Assembly (NCBI GenBank): GCA_017656135.1
Contig: JACDOJ010000006.1
Coordinates: 1-64,000, forward strand
DNA: 64,000 nucleotides
Source: Bacillota bacterium
Lineage (GTDB): Bacteria; Bacillota; UBA5301
Reading direction: 5' to 3'
The position numbers and the translations under genes were made by a program. Position 1 is the stretch's first letter; each line of letters opens with the position of its first letter. Positions 15,657-24,665 of this stretch are shown here, one piece after another. The notes under the pieces were generated by a model, which was not told the origin of the DNA, made no database searches, and was given only the letters and a program-made list of their open reading frames with translations.

Positions 15657-16838
15657 CTAGCCCGTCATCCGCCGCACAAATTCGGCTATCCTCCGGCACC
15701 CTTCAGCTATATCCTGCTCAGACGCGGCGTATGACAACCGCATATGGCCAGGAGCGCCAAAGGCCTCACCTGGAACTGTAGCTACATAACTTTCACTCAA
15801 AAGCCTGCGGCAGAATTCCTGGGAGCTGGAGATGCCCTCTACTCCCCTGATATCAACAAAGAGGTAAAAGGCTCCCTGAGGCAGTGCTACTTTCAGACCG
15901 GGCACCTCTTTGAGCATGGAATACATCAACTCCCGACGCCGGGCAAAGGCCTGCCGCATTTGGGCCACTTCCGGAACCTCGTGAGTCAGAGCGGCTAATG
16001 CAGCGTACTGGGCTACGGAGGTGGCATTGGAGGTGGAGTGGCTCTGCAAAGTCACCATGGCTTTGATCAAAACCTCGGGGCCTACCGCCCAACCCAGACG
16101 CCACCCAGTCATACTGTAGCTCTTGGAGACACCGCTGATCACCACAGTGCGCTCCCGGGCACCGGAAAGCGCCGCCGTACAAGTATGCTCACCCTGGTAG
16201 ACCAAGTCCTCATAGATCTCATCTGAGATTATGAGGAGGTTGTGTTCTGCAGCCAGTGTCACCAGCTCCTCCAGGAACTTGCGGGGATAGACAGCACCAG
16301 TGGGGTTATTTGGTGAGTTGATCAGGATGGCCTTGGTCTGGTGGGAGAGGACGGTTTTGATTCTCTCTAAGTCTGGCACAAAGCCATCATCCAGTTCAGT
16401 AGAAACAATTATCGGCCGCCCCCCGGCCAGTTTGATCATCTCAGGGTAGCTCACCCAGTAGGGGCTCATCATTACCACTTCGTCCCCAGACTCCAGAATG
16501 GTCTGAAAAAGATTATATAGGGCCTGCTTGCCGCCGACGGTGATGACAGTCTCACCAGGCTCATAAGTTACCCCGTAGCGTTCCCGGTACCTTTCGGCCA
16601 CCGCCTCTCTCAGCTCTGGAATCCCTGGGGTTGCAGTGTACTTGGTCTTTCCTTGCTTTAAAGCCTCCACTGCCGCCGCAGTCACCGCCGGTGGGGTCGA
16701 GAAATCCGGCTCACCGGTGGCGAAACTAAGCACCGGCTTCCCCTGCCTGAGGTACTCCTTAGCCAGGGCGTTGATCTCCAATGTCGCCGAGGGGGTTATT
16801 TGCATCACCCGCTGGGACAGAAAGTTAGTGTAGTCCAT
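15657..16838 (-). CDS. Class I pyridoxal-phosphate aminotransferase (AspC-like)
   Basis: About 393 residues of the aspartate aminotransferase subgroup Ib. Visible: LSFATGEPDFSTP near residue 40, NSPNNPTGAVYP, ISDEIYEDLVY, the PLP-lysine site SGVSKSYSMTGWRLGW and FYLFVDIRG. It moves amino groups between aspartate/glutamate and 2-oxoacids. The ATG at 16838 has GGAGGAG 7 bases upstream. The window's his operon lacks hisC, so this or another aminotransferase may fill that step, but the sequence looks like AspC rather than HisC. Confidence 0.88.
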   Translation of the reverse strand: MDYTNFLSQRVMQITPSATLEINALAKEYLRQGKPVLSFATGEPDFSTPPAVTAAAVEALKQGKTKYTATPGIPELREAVAERYRERYGVTYEPGETVITVGGKQALYNLFQTILESGDEVVMMSPYWVSYPEMIKLAGGRPIIVSTELDDGFVPDLERIKTVLSHQTKAILINSPNNPTGAVYPRKFLEELVTLAAEHNLLIISDEIYEDLVYQGEHTCTAALSGARERTVVISGVSKSYSMTGWRLGWAVGPEVLIKAMVTLQSHSTSNATSVAQYAALAALTHEVPEVAQMRQAFARRRELMYSMLKEVPGLKVALPQGAFYLFVDIRGVEGISSSQEFCRRLLSESYVATVPGEAFGAPGHMRLSYAASEQDIAEGCRRIAEFVRRMTG

Positions 16839-16856
16839 ACTCACTCCTCCAACTGG

Positions 16857-17543
16857 TTATTTTTCCACACCCGGTTCCCCTTCTCCTCCAGTGGGGAAGC
16901 AGCAGATTGCCGCCAAGGGGCAGTCCCCGCACTTAGGGTTCTTGGCCTTACAGTACCTGTTACCAACCCCGTCTATCAGGGCGTGAAACTCGTTGTAGAG
17001 TGCCACATCCTCCGGAAGCCGGTCCATGAAGTAGGCCCTAAGCTCCTCATAATCGATATCCTCTGGATGAACCCCCAGGCGGGCCCAGATCCGCTTGGTG
17101 TAGGCATCCACCACGAAGGTAGGTTTCTCCCCAGCATAAAGGAGAATGCTGTCCACCGTCTCCGGTCCCAGCCCCCAGACTCCCAACAGCTCTTCCCGCA
17201 GCTTGGGCCAGGGTTTGGCAAACATCTTGGCCAAGTCGCCGTCGTATTCTTCCACTAGGTGCCGGCAGAAGGCCTTCAGTTTTTTGGTTTTCATCCGGTA
17301 ATAGCGAGTGGGGCGCACCGCTTCCTCGATTTGTTCATCCGGCGCCGCAAGCAGAGCCAACGGATCCAGCAAACCCTGTCCTTTCAGGTTCGCTATGGCC
17401 TTTTCCACGTTTCGCCAGGCCACCGATTGGGTGAGAATGGCCCCTACCACCACTTCGAAGGAAGTTTCTCCCGGCCACCAGTTCCGGGGCCCAAAGTGCT
17501 GGTAGAGCATACGGTAGACCTGGAGCAAGCCCTCTTTGTCCAC
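16857..17543 (-). CDS. Endonuclease III-family DNA glycosylase
   Basis: About 228 residues with the HhH-GPD fold. The hairpin-helix-hairpin reads GVWGLGPETVDSILLYA, and the catalytic Asp lies in FVVDAYTKRI. Where Nth has a catalytic Lys in the hairpin, this protein has Glu (GPETV), as in MagIII-like or Nth-like monofunctional glycosylases. A 4Fe-4S loop is present: YCKAKNPKCGDCPLAAIC. It would remove damaged (possibly alkylated) bases. The start is GTG 17543; its ribosome site GGAGGTAGG directly follows the T-run of the upstream terminator. Confidence 0.8.
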   Translation of the reverse strand: MDKEGLLQVYRMLYQHFGPRNWWPGETSFEVVVGAILTQSVAWRNVEKAIANLKGQGLLDPLALLAAPDEQIEEAVRPTRYYRMKTKKLKAFCRHLVEEYDGDLAKMFAKPWPKLREELLGVWGLGPETVDSILLYAGEKPTFVVDAYTKRIWARLGVHPEDIDYEELRAYFMDRLPEDVALYNEFHALIDGVGNRYCKAKNPKCGDCPLAAICCFPTGGEGEPGVEK

Positions 17544-17556
17544 TGTACCTACCTCC

Positions 17557-17587
17557 AAAAAAAGGCACCCCGTTATTCGGAGTGCCT
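17557..17587 (-). terminator. Terminator after the glutamate-synthase-like gene
   Basis: Stem AGGCACCCCG (17563-17572) / CGGAGTGCCT (17578-17587), with one mismatch or wobble, loop TTATT, and seven Ts on the minus strand. The T-run merges with the ribosome site of the next gene, so any read-through goes directly into the glycosylase operon. Confidence 0.8.
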
Positions 17588-17613
17588 AACTTCACCTTAT
17601 CTTTTATTATACC

Positions 17614-19221
17614 CTAATCGGCCAATTCCTCTTCAGCCCTGGGGACCGAGGAGAGGATCTCGTCAACCTCCAGCGCGTCCAGTTCGGTTACAAAGGGGAT
17701 GCCGGTGAGCTCAGCTGCCTCCCTGGTGAGGGATGCCAGGTCACCGCGGTCGATATACTTCAAGGCGAACTTCCTGGCACCGCACATCAGCTGTTTGAGG
17801 CCCTGGGCAATCCGAGAGTAGTAGGTATAGACCGCAATTGCTCCAGCCGGGATATACTTGAAGTCGGAACCGTACTTGGCTTTCAACTCAGTGGCTCCGG
17901 CAAAGAGGTTCTCGTAGTCGGAACCGTATTTAGCCAAATCCCGGGGAAGCTTACCCTCAGCAGCCAGTTTGCCCACGGTCTTGCCGACCATAGCGGCAGC
18001 CAACGGGCCCCGACCCATGCCTACAGCCTTAGTGTAGGGCGCGCTTAAAGCCAAACCCTTGAAGACGGCATCCTCGAGGGTGAAACCGCCGGCAATGGCC
18101 ACATCAGGCACATAGGCACCGGCTTTCTCGATCCGCTGGAGATACTCGTAGAGGAGGCTCTGGAGGTAAACGGTTGGTACGCCCCACTCGTTCATCATCC
18201 GCCACGGGCTCATCCCGGTACCGCCGCCGGCTCCGTCTACCGTCAAAAGGTCGATCCTGGCCTGGGAGGCGAACTTAACGGCCCTGGCCAGGTCAGCCGG
18301 ACGATAGGCTCCGGTTTTGAGGAAGACATGTTTGGCACCTAAGGAGCGCAGCTCCTCAACCCGGCGCATGAAGTCTTCTTCATCGACCATGCCCACCCGG
18401 GAGTGCCGCTCAAACTCGGTGAAAACCCCAGCTTTGAAGGCAGCCTGAATCTTGGGGTCTTCCGGATCCGGAAGAACGACATAACCCCGAGACTTGAGCA
18501 TCAAAGCCTTCTCCAGGTTGTCGATTTTAACCTCGCCGCCGATGTCTTTGGCCCCTTGCCCCCACTTGAGCTCAACAGTGTCCACACCCAGCTCACTTAT
18601 GGCATACTCCAAGGTGCCCAGCCTAGTGTCTTCCACGTTGGCCTGAACAACTATGGTTCCGTAGCCGTCGTACCAGTCTTGGAAGAGCTTAACCCTTTCA
18701 GCCAGGTCCGGAGCCTTGACTACCCGGCCGTTTTTGAATTCGCTCTTGGGATCCATGCCCACTACGTTCTCGCCGATCACCAGCATGCTGCCGCTGATGG
18801 CACTGCCGATGGCAAGACCATCCCAGTTGATCTTAGCTACATTAGTGGACCCTAGGCCGGGAATGAACCAGGGTACTTTGAGCTTAATTTTGTCTTTGTA
18901 TCCAAATTCGGTTTCAATATTGACGTTAGGAAAGATGGCTTTATCGCTGTCAGATTCGATGCCATGGGCACCTACTGCAGTACCCATGATGTTGAAGTGG
19001 GAATAATCAATAGGGTAGTCTTTCTCTGAGGCAGCGGTCATGGTTCCGTAGGGGGCGGGGTAGATCACTTCACTTCCCCTGAGAGCCGATTTGCCGACTT
19101 CACAAAGCCCGGTACACCCTTCGATACAGGTGGCGCACATACCGCTGAAAGGGCTGACACTGCCCGCCGTTCTGTTTTTCGTAAAGGTTGCCGCGGTAGC
19201 ATTAGTCTTACTATAACTCAT
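17614..19221 (-). CDS. FMN-binding glutamate synthase family protein (orphan)
   Basis: A 535-residue protein with the central/FMN domain of glutamate synthase but no glutaminase or GltD part. The N-terminus has a Cys cluster, CATCIEGCTGLCEVG (about 29-43), which may bind metal or an iron-sulfur cluster. The FMN barrel region includes LLTVDGAGGGTGMSPW, DVAIAGGFTLEDAVFKGLALSA and VGMGRGPLAAAMVG. Such stand-alone proteins are common in anaerobic Clostridia and archaea; the true reaction is not well settled. It has its own sigma-A promoter and a terminator, so it is a single-gene unit. GGAGGAG precedes the ATG. Confidence 0.8.
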   Translation of the reverse strand: MSYSKTNATAATFTKNRTAGSVSPFSGMCATCIEGCTGLCEVGKSALRGSEVIYPAPYGTMTAASEKDYPIDYSHFNIMGTAVGAHGIESDSDKAIFPNVNIETEFGYKDKIKLKVPWFIPGLGSTNVAKINWDGLAIGSAISGSMLVIGENVVGMDPKSEFKNGRVVKAPDLAERVKLFQDWYDGYGTIVVQANVEDTRLGTLEYAISELGVDTVELKWGQGAKDIGGEVKIDNLEKALMLKSRGYVVLPDPEDPKIQAAFKAGVFTEFERHSRVGMVDEEDFMRRVEELRSLGAKHVFLKTGAYRPADLARAVKFASQARIDLLTVDGAGGGTGMSPWRMMNEWGVPTVYLQSLLYEYLQRIEKAGAYVPDVAIAGGFTLEDAVFKGLALSAPYTKAVGMGRGPLAAAMVGKTVGKLAAEGKLPRDLAKYGSDYENLFAGATELKAKYGSDFKYIPAGAIAVYTYYSRIAQGLKQLMCGARKFALKYIDRGDLASLTREAAELTGIPFVTELDALEVDEILSSVPRAEEELAD

Positions 19222-19278
19222 CTTGGTTCTCCTCCCGTTTTCGTACCCATCCCAGATACTACTTTAGCATTTTGGATA

Positions 19279-19307
19279 ATTTTAAATTAATTACCTCTTT
19301 CTGTCAA
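19279..19307 (-). promoter_or_regulatory. Sigma-A promoter of the glutamate-synthase-like gene
   Basis: On the minus strand a perfect -35 TTGACA (19302-19307), exactly 17 bases, then -10 TAAAAT (19279-19284). Transcription should start near 19272, about 50 bases before the ATG at 19221. Confidence 0.85.
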
Positions 19308-19351
19308 CAAGAGGAGGGCAAGTATCCTGTATGCACGAACGTCTATTCCTG

Positions 19352-19783
19352 TTAAAGTCGGTAAAGTTTCTCGGCGGGAATCACGTTGATCCCCTGCTGG
19401 CTGAGAATGGCACGAGCGCGAGAGGGCTCGGAAACCCTGAAGATGACCAGAGCGTCATCGGAGGCCTTCTCCACAAAGGCGTACATATATTCCACATTAA
19501 CCCCATCGGCCTCCAAGACCTCCAAGACCTGGGCCAAGCCGCCGGGCTCATCGGGCACTTCCACCGCCAAGACCTCAGTCTCACTGGCAGAGAAACCCTT
19601 TTCCAGCAACACCTCAACAGCCCGGCCGGGGTCATCCACAATCAGGCGCAAGATCCCGTAATCGCTGGTATCAGCGACAGACAGCGCTCTGATGTTGATA
19701 CCCGCCTTTCCCAGTATCCTGCTGACCTCAGCGAGTCTCCCCGCTTTGTTCTCTAAAAAGACCGAAACCTGCTGTACGCTCAT
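19352..19783 (-). CDS. Tandem ACT-domain protein
   Basis: A 143-residue protein made of two ACT domains (about 3-68 and 70-140), each beginning VFLENKAGRLAEVSRIL or VEVPDEPGGLAQVLEVL. ACT domains bind amino acids and regulate partners. There is no catalytic domain. It follows paaK with a small gap, and paaK-ACT pairs are common in anaerobes that use aromatic amino acids via indolepyruvate-type oxidoreductases. It probably senses an aromatic or branched amino acid. Start chosen at ATG 19783, with GGGAGG 9 bases upstream. Confidence 0.85.
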   Translation of the reverse strand: MSVQQVSVFLENKAGRLAEVSRILGKAGINIRALSVADTSDYGILRLIVDDPGRAVEVLLEKGFSASETEVLAVEVPDEPGGLAQVLEVLEADGVNVEYMYAFVEKASDDALVIFRVSEPSRARAILSQQGINVIPAEKLYRL

Positions 19784-19784
19784 G

Positions 19785-21107
19785 CTACCCATCCTCCCTT
19801 TGGAGTTTGTACAGGCTACGCCTGTCTACCACCCGCTGAGCCTTGCCGGCACCTCTGGGTATTGTCTTCGGCTCCACCAGCTTGACCTGGAGGCGTATTC
19901 CTAACGTACTCTGGATGGCGTGGTCGATCTTCTTGCTCAACTGCTCCAGGCGCCTGACCTCATCCAAGGAAATGTGAGCCGGCACCTCCACCCAGAGTTC
20001 CGCATCATCCAAGGCACCCTTGCGGTCCACCACCAGCTGATAGTGGGGCTCTACATCCTCCAGCCCCAAAAGGACCGCTTCAATTTGGGATGGGAAGACA
20101 TTGACGCCCCGGATAATCAGCATATCGTCAGTGCGGCCCATGACCTTGCTCATCCTCAAGAAAGGCAAGCCGCACGAACACTTCTCCGCATTTAAAACAG
20201 TGATATCTCCTGTTCGGTAGCGAAGCAGGGGCAAGGCCTCTTTGGTCACTGTGGTGATCACCAGTTCCCCGACCTCTCCCAGTGGGAGCTGCTCACCGGT
20301 GGCGGGGTCGATGATCTCCGGAATGAAATGGTCTTCATAGAGGTGCAAGCCGTCTTGATTCGTACACTCACAGGCCACCCCCGGACCCATGATTTCGCTA
20401 AGGCCGTAAATATCAAAGGCTTTGATGGCCAGCCGTTCCTGGATCTCCTGGCGCATCTCCTCAGTCCAGGGCTCGGCACCGAAAATACCTACCCTGAGTT
20501 TAAGGTCTTTGGGATCAACCCCTAGTTTCTCCATGGTTTCGGCGATATACAGGGCGTAGGAAGGGGTACAAGCCAAAACGGTGGTTTCAAAATCCTGCAT
20601 CAATTGGATCTGGCGCTGGGTGTTGCCGCCGGAGATGGGGATCACTGAGGCTCCCAACTTTTCCGCACCGTAGTGCATCCCCAGGCCCCCGGTGAAGAGG
20701 CCGTAACCGTAGGCGATCTGAATGACATCATCCTCGCCGACCCCGGCGTACTTTAGGGCCCTGGTCATCAGCTCAGACCAGGTTTCAATATCCTGCCTGG
20801 AGTAGCCGACCACAGTCGGCCGACCGGTGGTTCCAGAGGAAGCATGGATCCGGACCACCTTCTTCATATCCACGGCAAAGAGCCCAAAGGGGTAACTGTC
20901 TCTGAGATCTGATTTGCGGGTGAACGGGAGTTTGGGGAGATCGTGGATGCTGCGGATGTCTTCCGGCGAGACCCCGGCAGCATCCATGGCCTTTCGGTAA
21001 AAAGGGACCTTCTGGTAGACCCGGGCTACTGTCCTGACCAGACGTTGGCTCTGCAGGTGCTCCAGCTCCACCCTGCTGCCAACAAGATCGTAATTCACTC
21101 TGCTCAC
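19785..21107 (-). CDS. paaK: Phenylacetate-CoA ligase
   Basis: A 440-residue AMP-forming CoA ligase of the PaaK family, activating phenylacetate or another arylacetate to its CoA thioester. Visible: the P-loop-like [16 protein letters not shown] near residue 93, [27 protein letters not shown] and the C-terminal hinge region [17 protein letters not shown] Cys pair (CSCGLPF) is typical for the family. It is followed by an ACT protein. In anaerobes such ligases often recover ATP from, or activate, products of aromatic amino acid fermentation; the exact acid is not shown by sequence. Confidence 0.92.
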   Translation of the reverse strand: MSRVNYDLVGSRVELEHLQSQRLVRTVARVYQKVPFYRKAMDAAGVSPEDIRSIHDLPKLPFTRKSDLRDSYPFGLFAVDMKKVVRIHASSGTTGRPTVVGYSRQDIETWSELMTRALKYAGVGEDDVIQIAYGYGLFTGGLGMHYGAEKLGASVIPISGGNTQRQIQLMQDFETTVLACTPSYALYIAETMEKLGVDPKDLKLRVGIFGAEPWTEEMRQEIQERLAIKAFDIYGLSEIMGPGVACECTNQDGLHLYEDHFIPEIIDPATGEQLPLGEVGELVITTVTKEALPLLRYRTGDITVLNAEKCSCGLPFLRMSKVMGRTDDMLIIRGVNVFPSQIEAVLLGLEDVEPHYQLVVDRKGALDDAELWVEVPAHISLDEVRRLEQLSKKIDHAIQSTLGIRLQVKLVEPKTIPRGAGKAQRVVDRRSLYKLQREDG

Positions 21108-21133
21108 TCCTCTGCTACGTCTAGCCTCACAGG

Positions 21134-21838
21134 CTACAGGCGTTCTACGAACTCCAACAAGTCCCGGAGGCTCCCTTGGTAATCAGGAACGAAATCCACA
21201 TTCTTCCTGGTGATGACGTAGTCTTCCACCAAGAAGGTCTTCATTCCTAGCTTGGAGGCGACTAAATCCTCCAAGGGGTCGTTTCCGGCCATGAGACATT
21301 CTTTTGGATCCAAGCCGGTCATCTCCAAGATCTCCTGGTAGTAGCCTATCTGCGGCTTGCAGAAGTGCATAATCTCATAGGTAGTTACCAGGTCAAAGGG
21401 GTAATCCTCCACCCCGATCCAACGGAGACGCTCCTGAATCGCCTCAGTGGGGAAAACCGGGTTAGTGGCCACTACCACCCGGAGACCCTTCTCGGCCGCA
21501 GTCTCTACAATCTGTTTGCTGAGCGGGGTGGGTGAGGTGTATTTAACCAGTTTGGGGAATTGGTTGGCATAAAAATCGTCCAAAACAGGCATGAGCTGCT
21601 CCTCGGGCACATTCACTCTTTTCAGAAAGTCATCCCAGAAGACCTCTTTGTTGGTTCGGGTCTTATCGGTATTCTTCACCATGACCTCAGTGGAGGCCAT
21701 CAGGGAGTCCACAAACTCTTTAGGGTCAGTGAGGTGGGCCACATGGGCAGCGATGGACTTTAAGTAGTGGCGGAGAAAACCATCGGTGTCCAGAGGCAGT
21801 AAGGTACCGTCTAAGTCCAAAAGTAACGCTTTGATCAA
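21134..21838 (-). CDS. HAD-family hydrolase
   Basis: About 234 residues. HAD motif I is [11 protein letters not shown] at the N-terminus, motif II is [10 protein letters not shown], and motif IV is [25 protein letters not shown] helical cap domain lies between about residues 20 and 100. The start is TTG at 21838, 6 bases after AGGAGG, overlapping closely with the end of the dehydrogenase gene. It is a small-molecule phosphatase of unknown substrate, lodged between the isocitrate-dehydrogenase-like gene and paaK. Confidence 0.82.
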   Translation of the reverse strand: MIKALLLDLDGTLLPLDTDGFLRHYLKSIAAHVAHLTDPKEFVDSLMASTEVMVKNTDKTRTNKEVFWDDFLKRVNVPEEQLMPVLDDFYANQFPKLVKYTSPTPLSKQIVETAAEKGLRVVVATNPVFPTEAIQERLRWIGVEDYPFDLVTTYEIMHFCKPQIGYYQEILEMTGLDPKECLMAGNDPLEDLVASKLGMKTFLVEDYVITRKNVDFVPDYQGSLRDLLEFVERL

Positions 21839-21849
21839 AATTATCCTCC

Positions 21850-22857
21850 TCACAGCCGGCTGATTACTTCTTCAGTGTATTCAGTGGTGGTGGCGGTGCC
21901 ACCCAAGTCCGGGGTTAAGATCTTCCCTTCGGCGATGGTCTTTTGCACGGCCTCTCTCACCCGGCCGGCCTCAGTCTGAAAGCCTAAGTGCTCCAGCATC
22001 AACGCTGCCGTCAAAATCAAGGCTGTAGGGTTGGCGGTGTTTGTCCCGGCGATCTGAGGAGCGCTGCCGTGCACAGCTTCAAAGACGGCCACTTCGGCCC
22101 CGATGTTGGCTCCTGGGGCCACCCCTAACCCGCCGACCAGCCCAGCACAGAGGTCAGAGACGATATCTCCGAAGAGGTTTGGCAGGACCAGGACATCAAA
22201 TTCACTGGGGTTAAGGACCAGCCGCATGCATAAGGCATCGACAATGACTTCATCGTACTCGATCTCCGGATACTCAGCGGCCACCTCCCGAACCGCCTCC
22301 AGGAAAAGACCGTCCCCTAGTTTGAGGATATTAGCCTTGTGCCCGGCGGTTACCTTGCGGCGCCCGTTTTCCCGGGCATACTGGAAGGCTTTTTGGGCGA
22401 TCCTCCTGCTGGCTTTCCGGGTGATGATCCGGATGCTCTCGGCGGCATCCTCCCCCACCATGTGCTCGATGCCGGCATAGAGCCCCTCAGTGTTCTCCCG
22501 AAAAATCACCAGGTCCACGTCACTGTAGCGTGAGGGGAAGCCCGGTATACTCTTGGCCGGTCGAACATTGGCGTAAAGATCCAGGGCCTTGCGAATACCT
22601 ACGTTGACACTGCGAAACCCGGTGCCCACCGGTGTCGTCACCGGGCCCTTTAAAGCCACCTTGTTTTTTTTGATAGAGCGAAGGGTTTCCTCAGGCAGGG
22701 GTGTTCCGGTTTTTTCTAAAGCCGCTGTCCCGGCTATGGCCTCTTCCCATTTGATGTCCAGGTTCAAGGCGTCAACCACCCGAGTGGCGGCGGCAGTGAC
22801 CTCTGGGCCAATGCCATCACCGGGGATTAAAGTAATCGTCACAGGCTCTTGTTTCAT
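21850..22857 (-). CDS. Isocitrate/homoisocitrate dehydrogenase family, probably NAD isocitrate dehydrogenase
   Basis: About 335 residues of the beta-decarboxylating dehydrogenase family. [12 protein letters not shown] opens the protein, [14 protein letters not shown] is the substrate loop, [17 protein letters not shown] supplies catalytic Lys and neighbours, and [14 protein letters not shown] is near the NAD site. The RENTE loop and GIEH fit isocitrate or homoisocitrate, not isopropylmalate (which has RELTGG). Its operon also has an aconitase-type pair and a homocitrate-synthase-family enzyme, so it likely makes 2-oxoglutarate. ATG at 22857 follows GAGGA and lies 1 base from the preceding gene. 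Confidence 0.82.
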   Translation of the reverse strand: MKQEPVTITLIPGDGIGPEVTAAATRVVDALNLDIKWEEAIAGTAALEKTGTPLPEETLRSIKKNKVALKGPVTTPVGTGFRSVNVGIRKALDLYANVRPAKSIPGFPSRYSDVDLVIFRENTEGLYAGIEHMVGEDAAESIRIITRKASRRIAQKAFQYARENGRRKVTAGHKANILKLGDGLFLEAVREVAAEYPEIEYDEVIVDALCMRLVLNPSEFDVLVLPNLFGDIVSDLCAGLVGGLGVAPGANIGAEVAVFEAVHGSAPQIAGTNTANPTALILTAALMLEHLGFQTEAGRVREAVQKTIAEGKILTPDLGGTATTTEYTEEVISRL

Positions 22858-22858
22858 C

Positions 22859-23362
22859 TTAATCCTCCAATGCGAAACCTTTATTCTTCTTGATATGGTT
22901 GGCCAAGCCGCCGTCATTGAGGATTTTGATCATCACCGACGGCAGGGGTTTGGCGGTGATCTCCTCGTCCCGGGTGATATTGACCACTTTTCCCTTAGAT
23001 AGGTCTACCTCCAGCTCATCCCCGTCCTCGATCCGGGAGGTATCCACTTCAACCACGGGAAGCCCGGTGTTGATGGCGTTGCGGTAAAAAATCCGGGCGA
23101 AAGAAGAAGCCAATACGGCGGCGATATCGGCGTACTTGATGGCCAAGGGAGCCTGTTCCCGGCTGGAACCGCAGCCGAAGTTACGCCCGGCCACAATGAA
23201 ATCACCGGGCCGAACCTTGTTGTAAAAATCAGGGTCCAGATCCTCCATCACGTGCATGGCCAGCTCTTTCATATCCAAGGTCTTGAATTTGTATTTACCT
23301 GAGATGATGTAGTCGGTGTTGACATCATCACCGAAACGGTGGGCTCTGCCCCGTAGAATCAT
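22859..23362 (-). CDS. Aconitase-family small subunit (LeuD/HacB type)
   Basis: A 167-residue swivel subunit of the isopropylmalate isomerase/homoaconitase family. It begins [27 protein letters not shown]; the loop after the first strand, which sets substrate choice, reads KYKFKT rather than the YLRT of homoaconitase or the loops usual in Leu[19 protein letters not shown] is the conserved Ser-Arg region. It forms a two-subunit dehydratase with the next gene upstream. In this operon it could act on citrate/isocitrate, homocitrate, or citramalate-type acids. Confidence 0.85.
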   Translation of the reverse strand: MILRGRAHRFGDDVNTDYIISGKYKFKTLDMKELAMHVMEDLDPDFYNKVRPGDFIVAGRNFGCGSSREQAPLAIKYADIAAVLASSFARIFYRNAINTGLPVVEVDTSRIEDGDELEVDLSKGKVVNITRDEEITAKPLPSVMIKILNDGGLANHIKKNKGFALED

Positions 23363-23376
23363 TTTTGAGCACCTCG

Positions 23377-24636
23377 CTATCTAGTAATATAGGGCCTGGG
23401 ATCGGTAATTTCGCCGGCCAGAGCGGATGCCGCCACAGTAGCCGGAGAAGCCAGGTAAATGTAGGCGTTGCTGTTGCCCATCCGACCCTTGAAGTTGCGG
23501 TTAGCAGTGGAAATAACGTTTTCCCCGTCAGAGGGCACACCGTTGTGGGTTCCCACACAGGGCCCGCAGCCAGGAGTGACCACGGCAGCACCGGCCTCGA
23601 CCAGAGCAGATATGGTGCCGTCAGCCATGGCCTCAAGGAAAACCCGCCGGGAGGCCGGGGCCACAATCAGGCGGACCTCAGGGTGAACCTTGCGACCTTT
23701 AAGAATGCTGGCGGCAATCCGCAGGTCTTCCAGGCGGCCGTTGGTGCAGGTACCGATGACGGCCTGCTGAATTGGGGTGCCCGCCACTTCCGAAATAGGA
23801 GAGACATTGTCCACGGTGTGGGGCTTGGCTACCTGTGGCTCTAATTCGGAAACATCGTACTCCAAAACCTTTTCGTACACAGCATCCGGATCCGGGTAGA
23901 CCGGGTTCCACTTGGTGTACCCGTGGGCCACCAGCCACTCTCTGAGCTTCTCATCAGGCTCCATCAACCCGGCCTTGGCCCCCATTTCGATGGCCATATT
24001 GGCGATAGTCATTCTGGCGTCAATGCTCAAAGCCGAGATGGCCTCTCCGGCGTATTCAGCGGCTTTATAGGTGGCCCCGTCGGCGGTGACCTGACCGATG
24101 AGGAAGAGAATCAGGTCCTTGGCGAAGGCACCGGCCGGCAGGATGCCCTTCAGCTCAAACCTGATGGTCGGTGGCACCTTGAACCAGAGTTTGCCGGTAG
24201 CCATGGCTGCCGCCAGGTCTGTGGAACCGACGCCGGTGGAGAAGGCGTTCAAGGCTCCGTAGGTACAGGTGTGAGAGTCGGCCCCCACCACCAAGTCACC
24301 GGTCCCTACGTGGCCCCGTTCCGGCATGAGCTGATGACAGACGCCTTCACCGATATCATAGAGGGTAATCCCTTGTTCTTTCTTGAATTCCCGCATCAAA
24401 TTATGCAGGGCTGAAACCCCTTCATTGGGGCTGGGAGCGCTGTGGTCGATGACCATGGCGATCTTGGTAGGATCGTAAACCCGCTCCACTTCCATCTCCC
24501 GAAAGGCCTTAATGGCCAGCGGGGAAGTGCCGTCTTGTCCCATAATTTGGTCCACTTCGGCCAGAACGATGTCACCAGCGCTGGCATCCTGACCGCTGTG
24601 GGCGGAAAGAATCTTTTCAACTATTGTTTTGCCCAT
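23377..24636 (-). CDS. Aconitase-family large subunit (LeuC/HacA type)
   Basis: A 419-residue 4Fe-4S dehydratase large subunit. Cluster ligands appear in IGTCTNGR and TPGCGPCVGTHNG, with an upstream GADSHTCTYGALNAFSTGVGSTD region. At 419 residues it is the short archaeal/Clostridia form used by 3-isopropylmalate dehydratase, homoaconitase and some aconitases. The partner small subunit follows 14 bases later. Neighbours point to citrate or homocitrate chemistry. GGGGAGAT precedes the ATG. Confidence 0.88.
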   Translation of the reverse strand: MGKTIVEKILSAHSGQDASAGDIVLAEVDQIMGQDGTSPLAIKAFREMEVERVYDPTKIAMVIDHSAPSPNEGVSALHNLMREFKKEQGITLYDIGEGVCHQLMPERGHVGTGDLVVGADSHTCTYGALNAFSTGVGSTDLAAAMATGKLWFKVPPTIRFELKGILPAGAFAKDLILFLIGQVTADGATYKAAEYAGEAISALSIDARMTIANMAIEMGAKAGLMEPDEKLREWLVAHGYTKWNPVYPDPDAVYEKVLEYDVSELEPQVAKPHTVDNVSPISEVAGTPIQQAVIGTCTNGRLEDLRIAASILKGRKVHPEVRLIVAPASRRVFLEAMADGTISALVEAGAAVVTPGCGPCVGTHNGVPSDGENVISTANRNFKGRMGNSNAYIYLASPATVAASALAGEITDPRPYITR

Positions 24637-24665
24637 GTTAATGATCTCCCCTACTGTAGTCTTTG

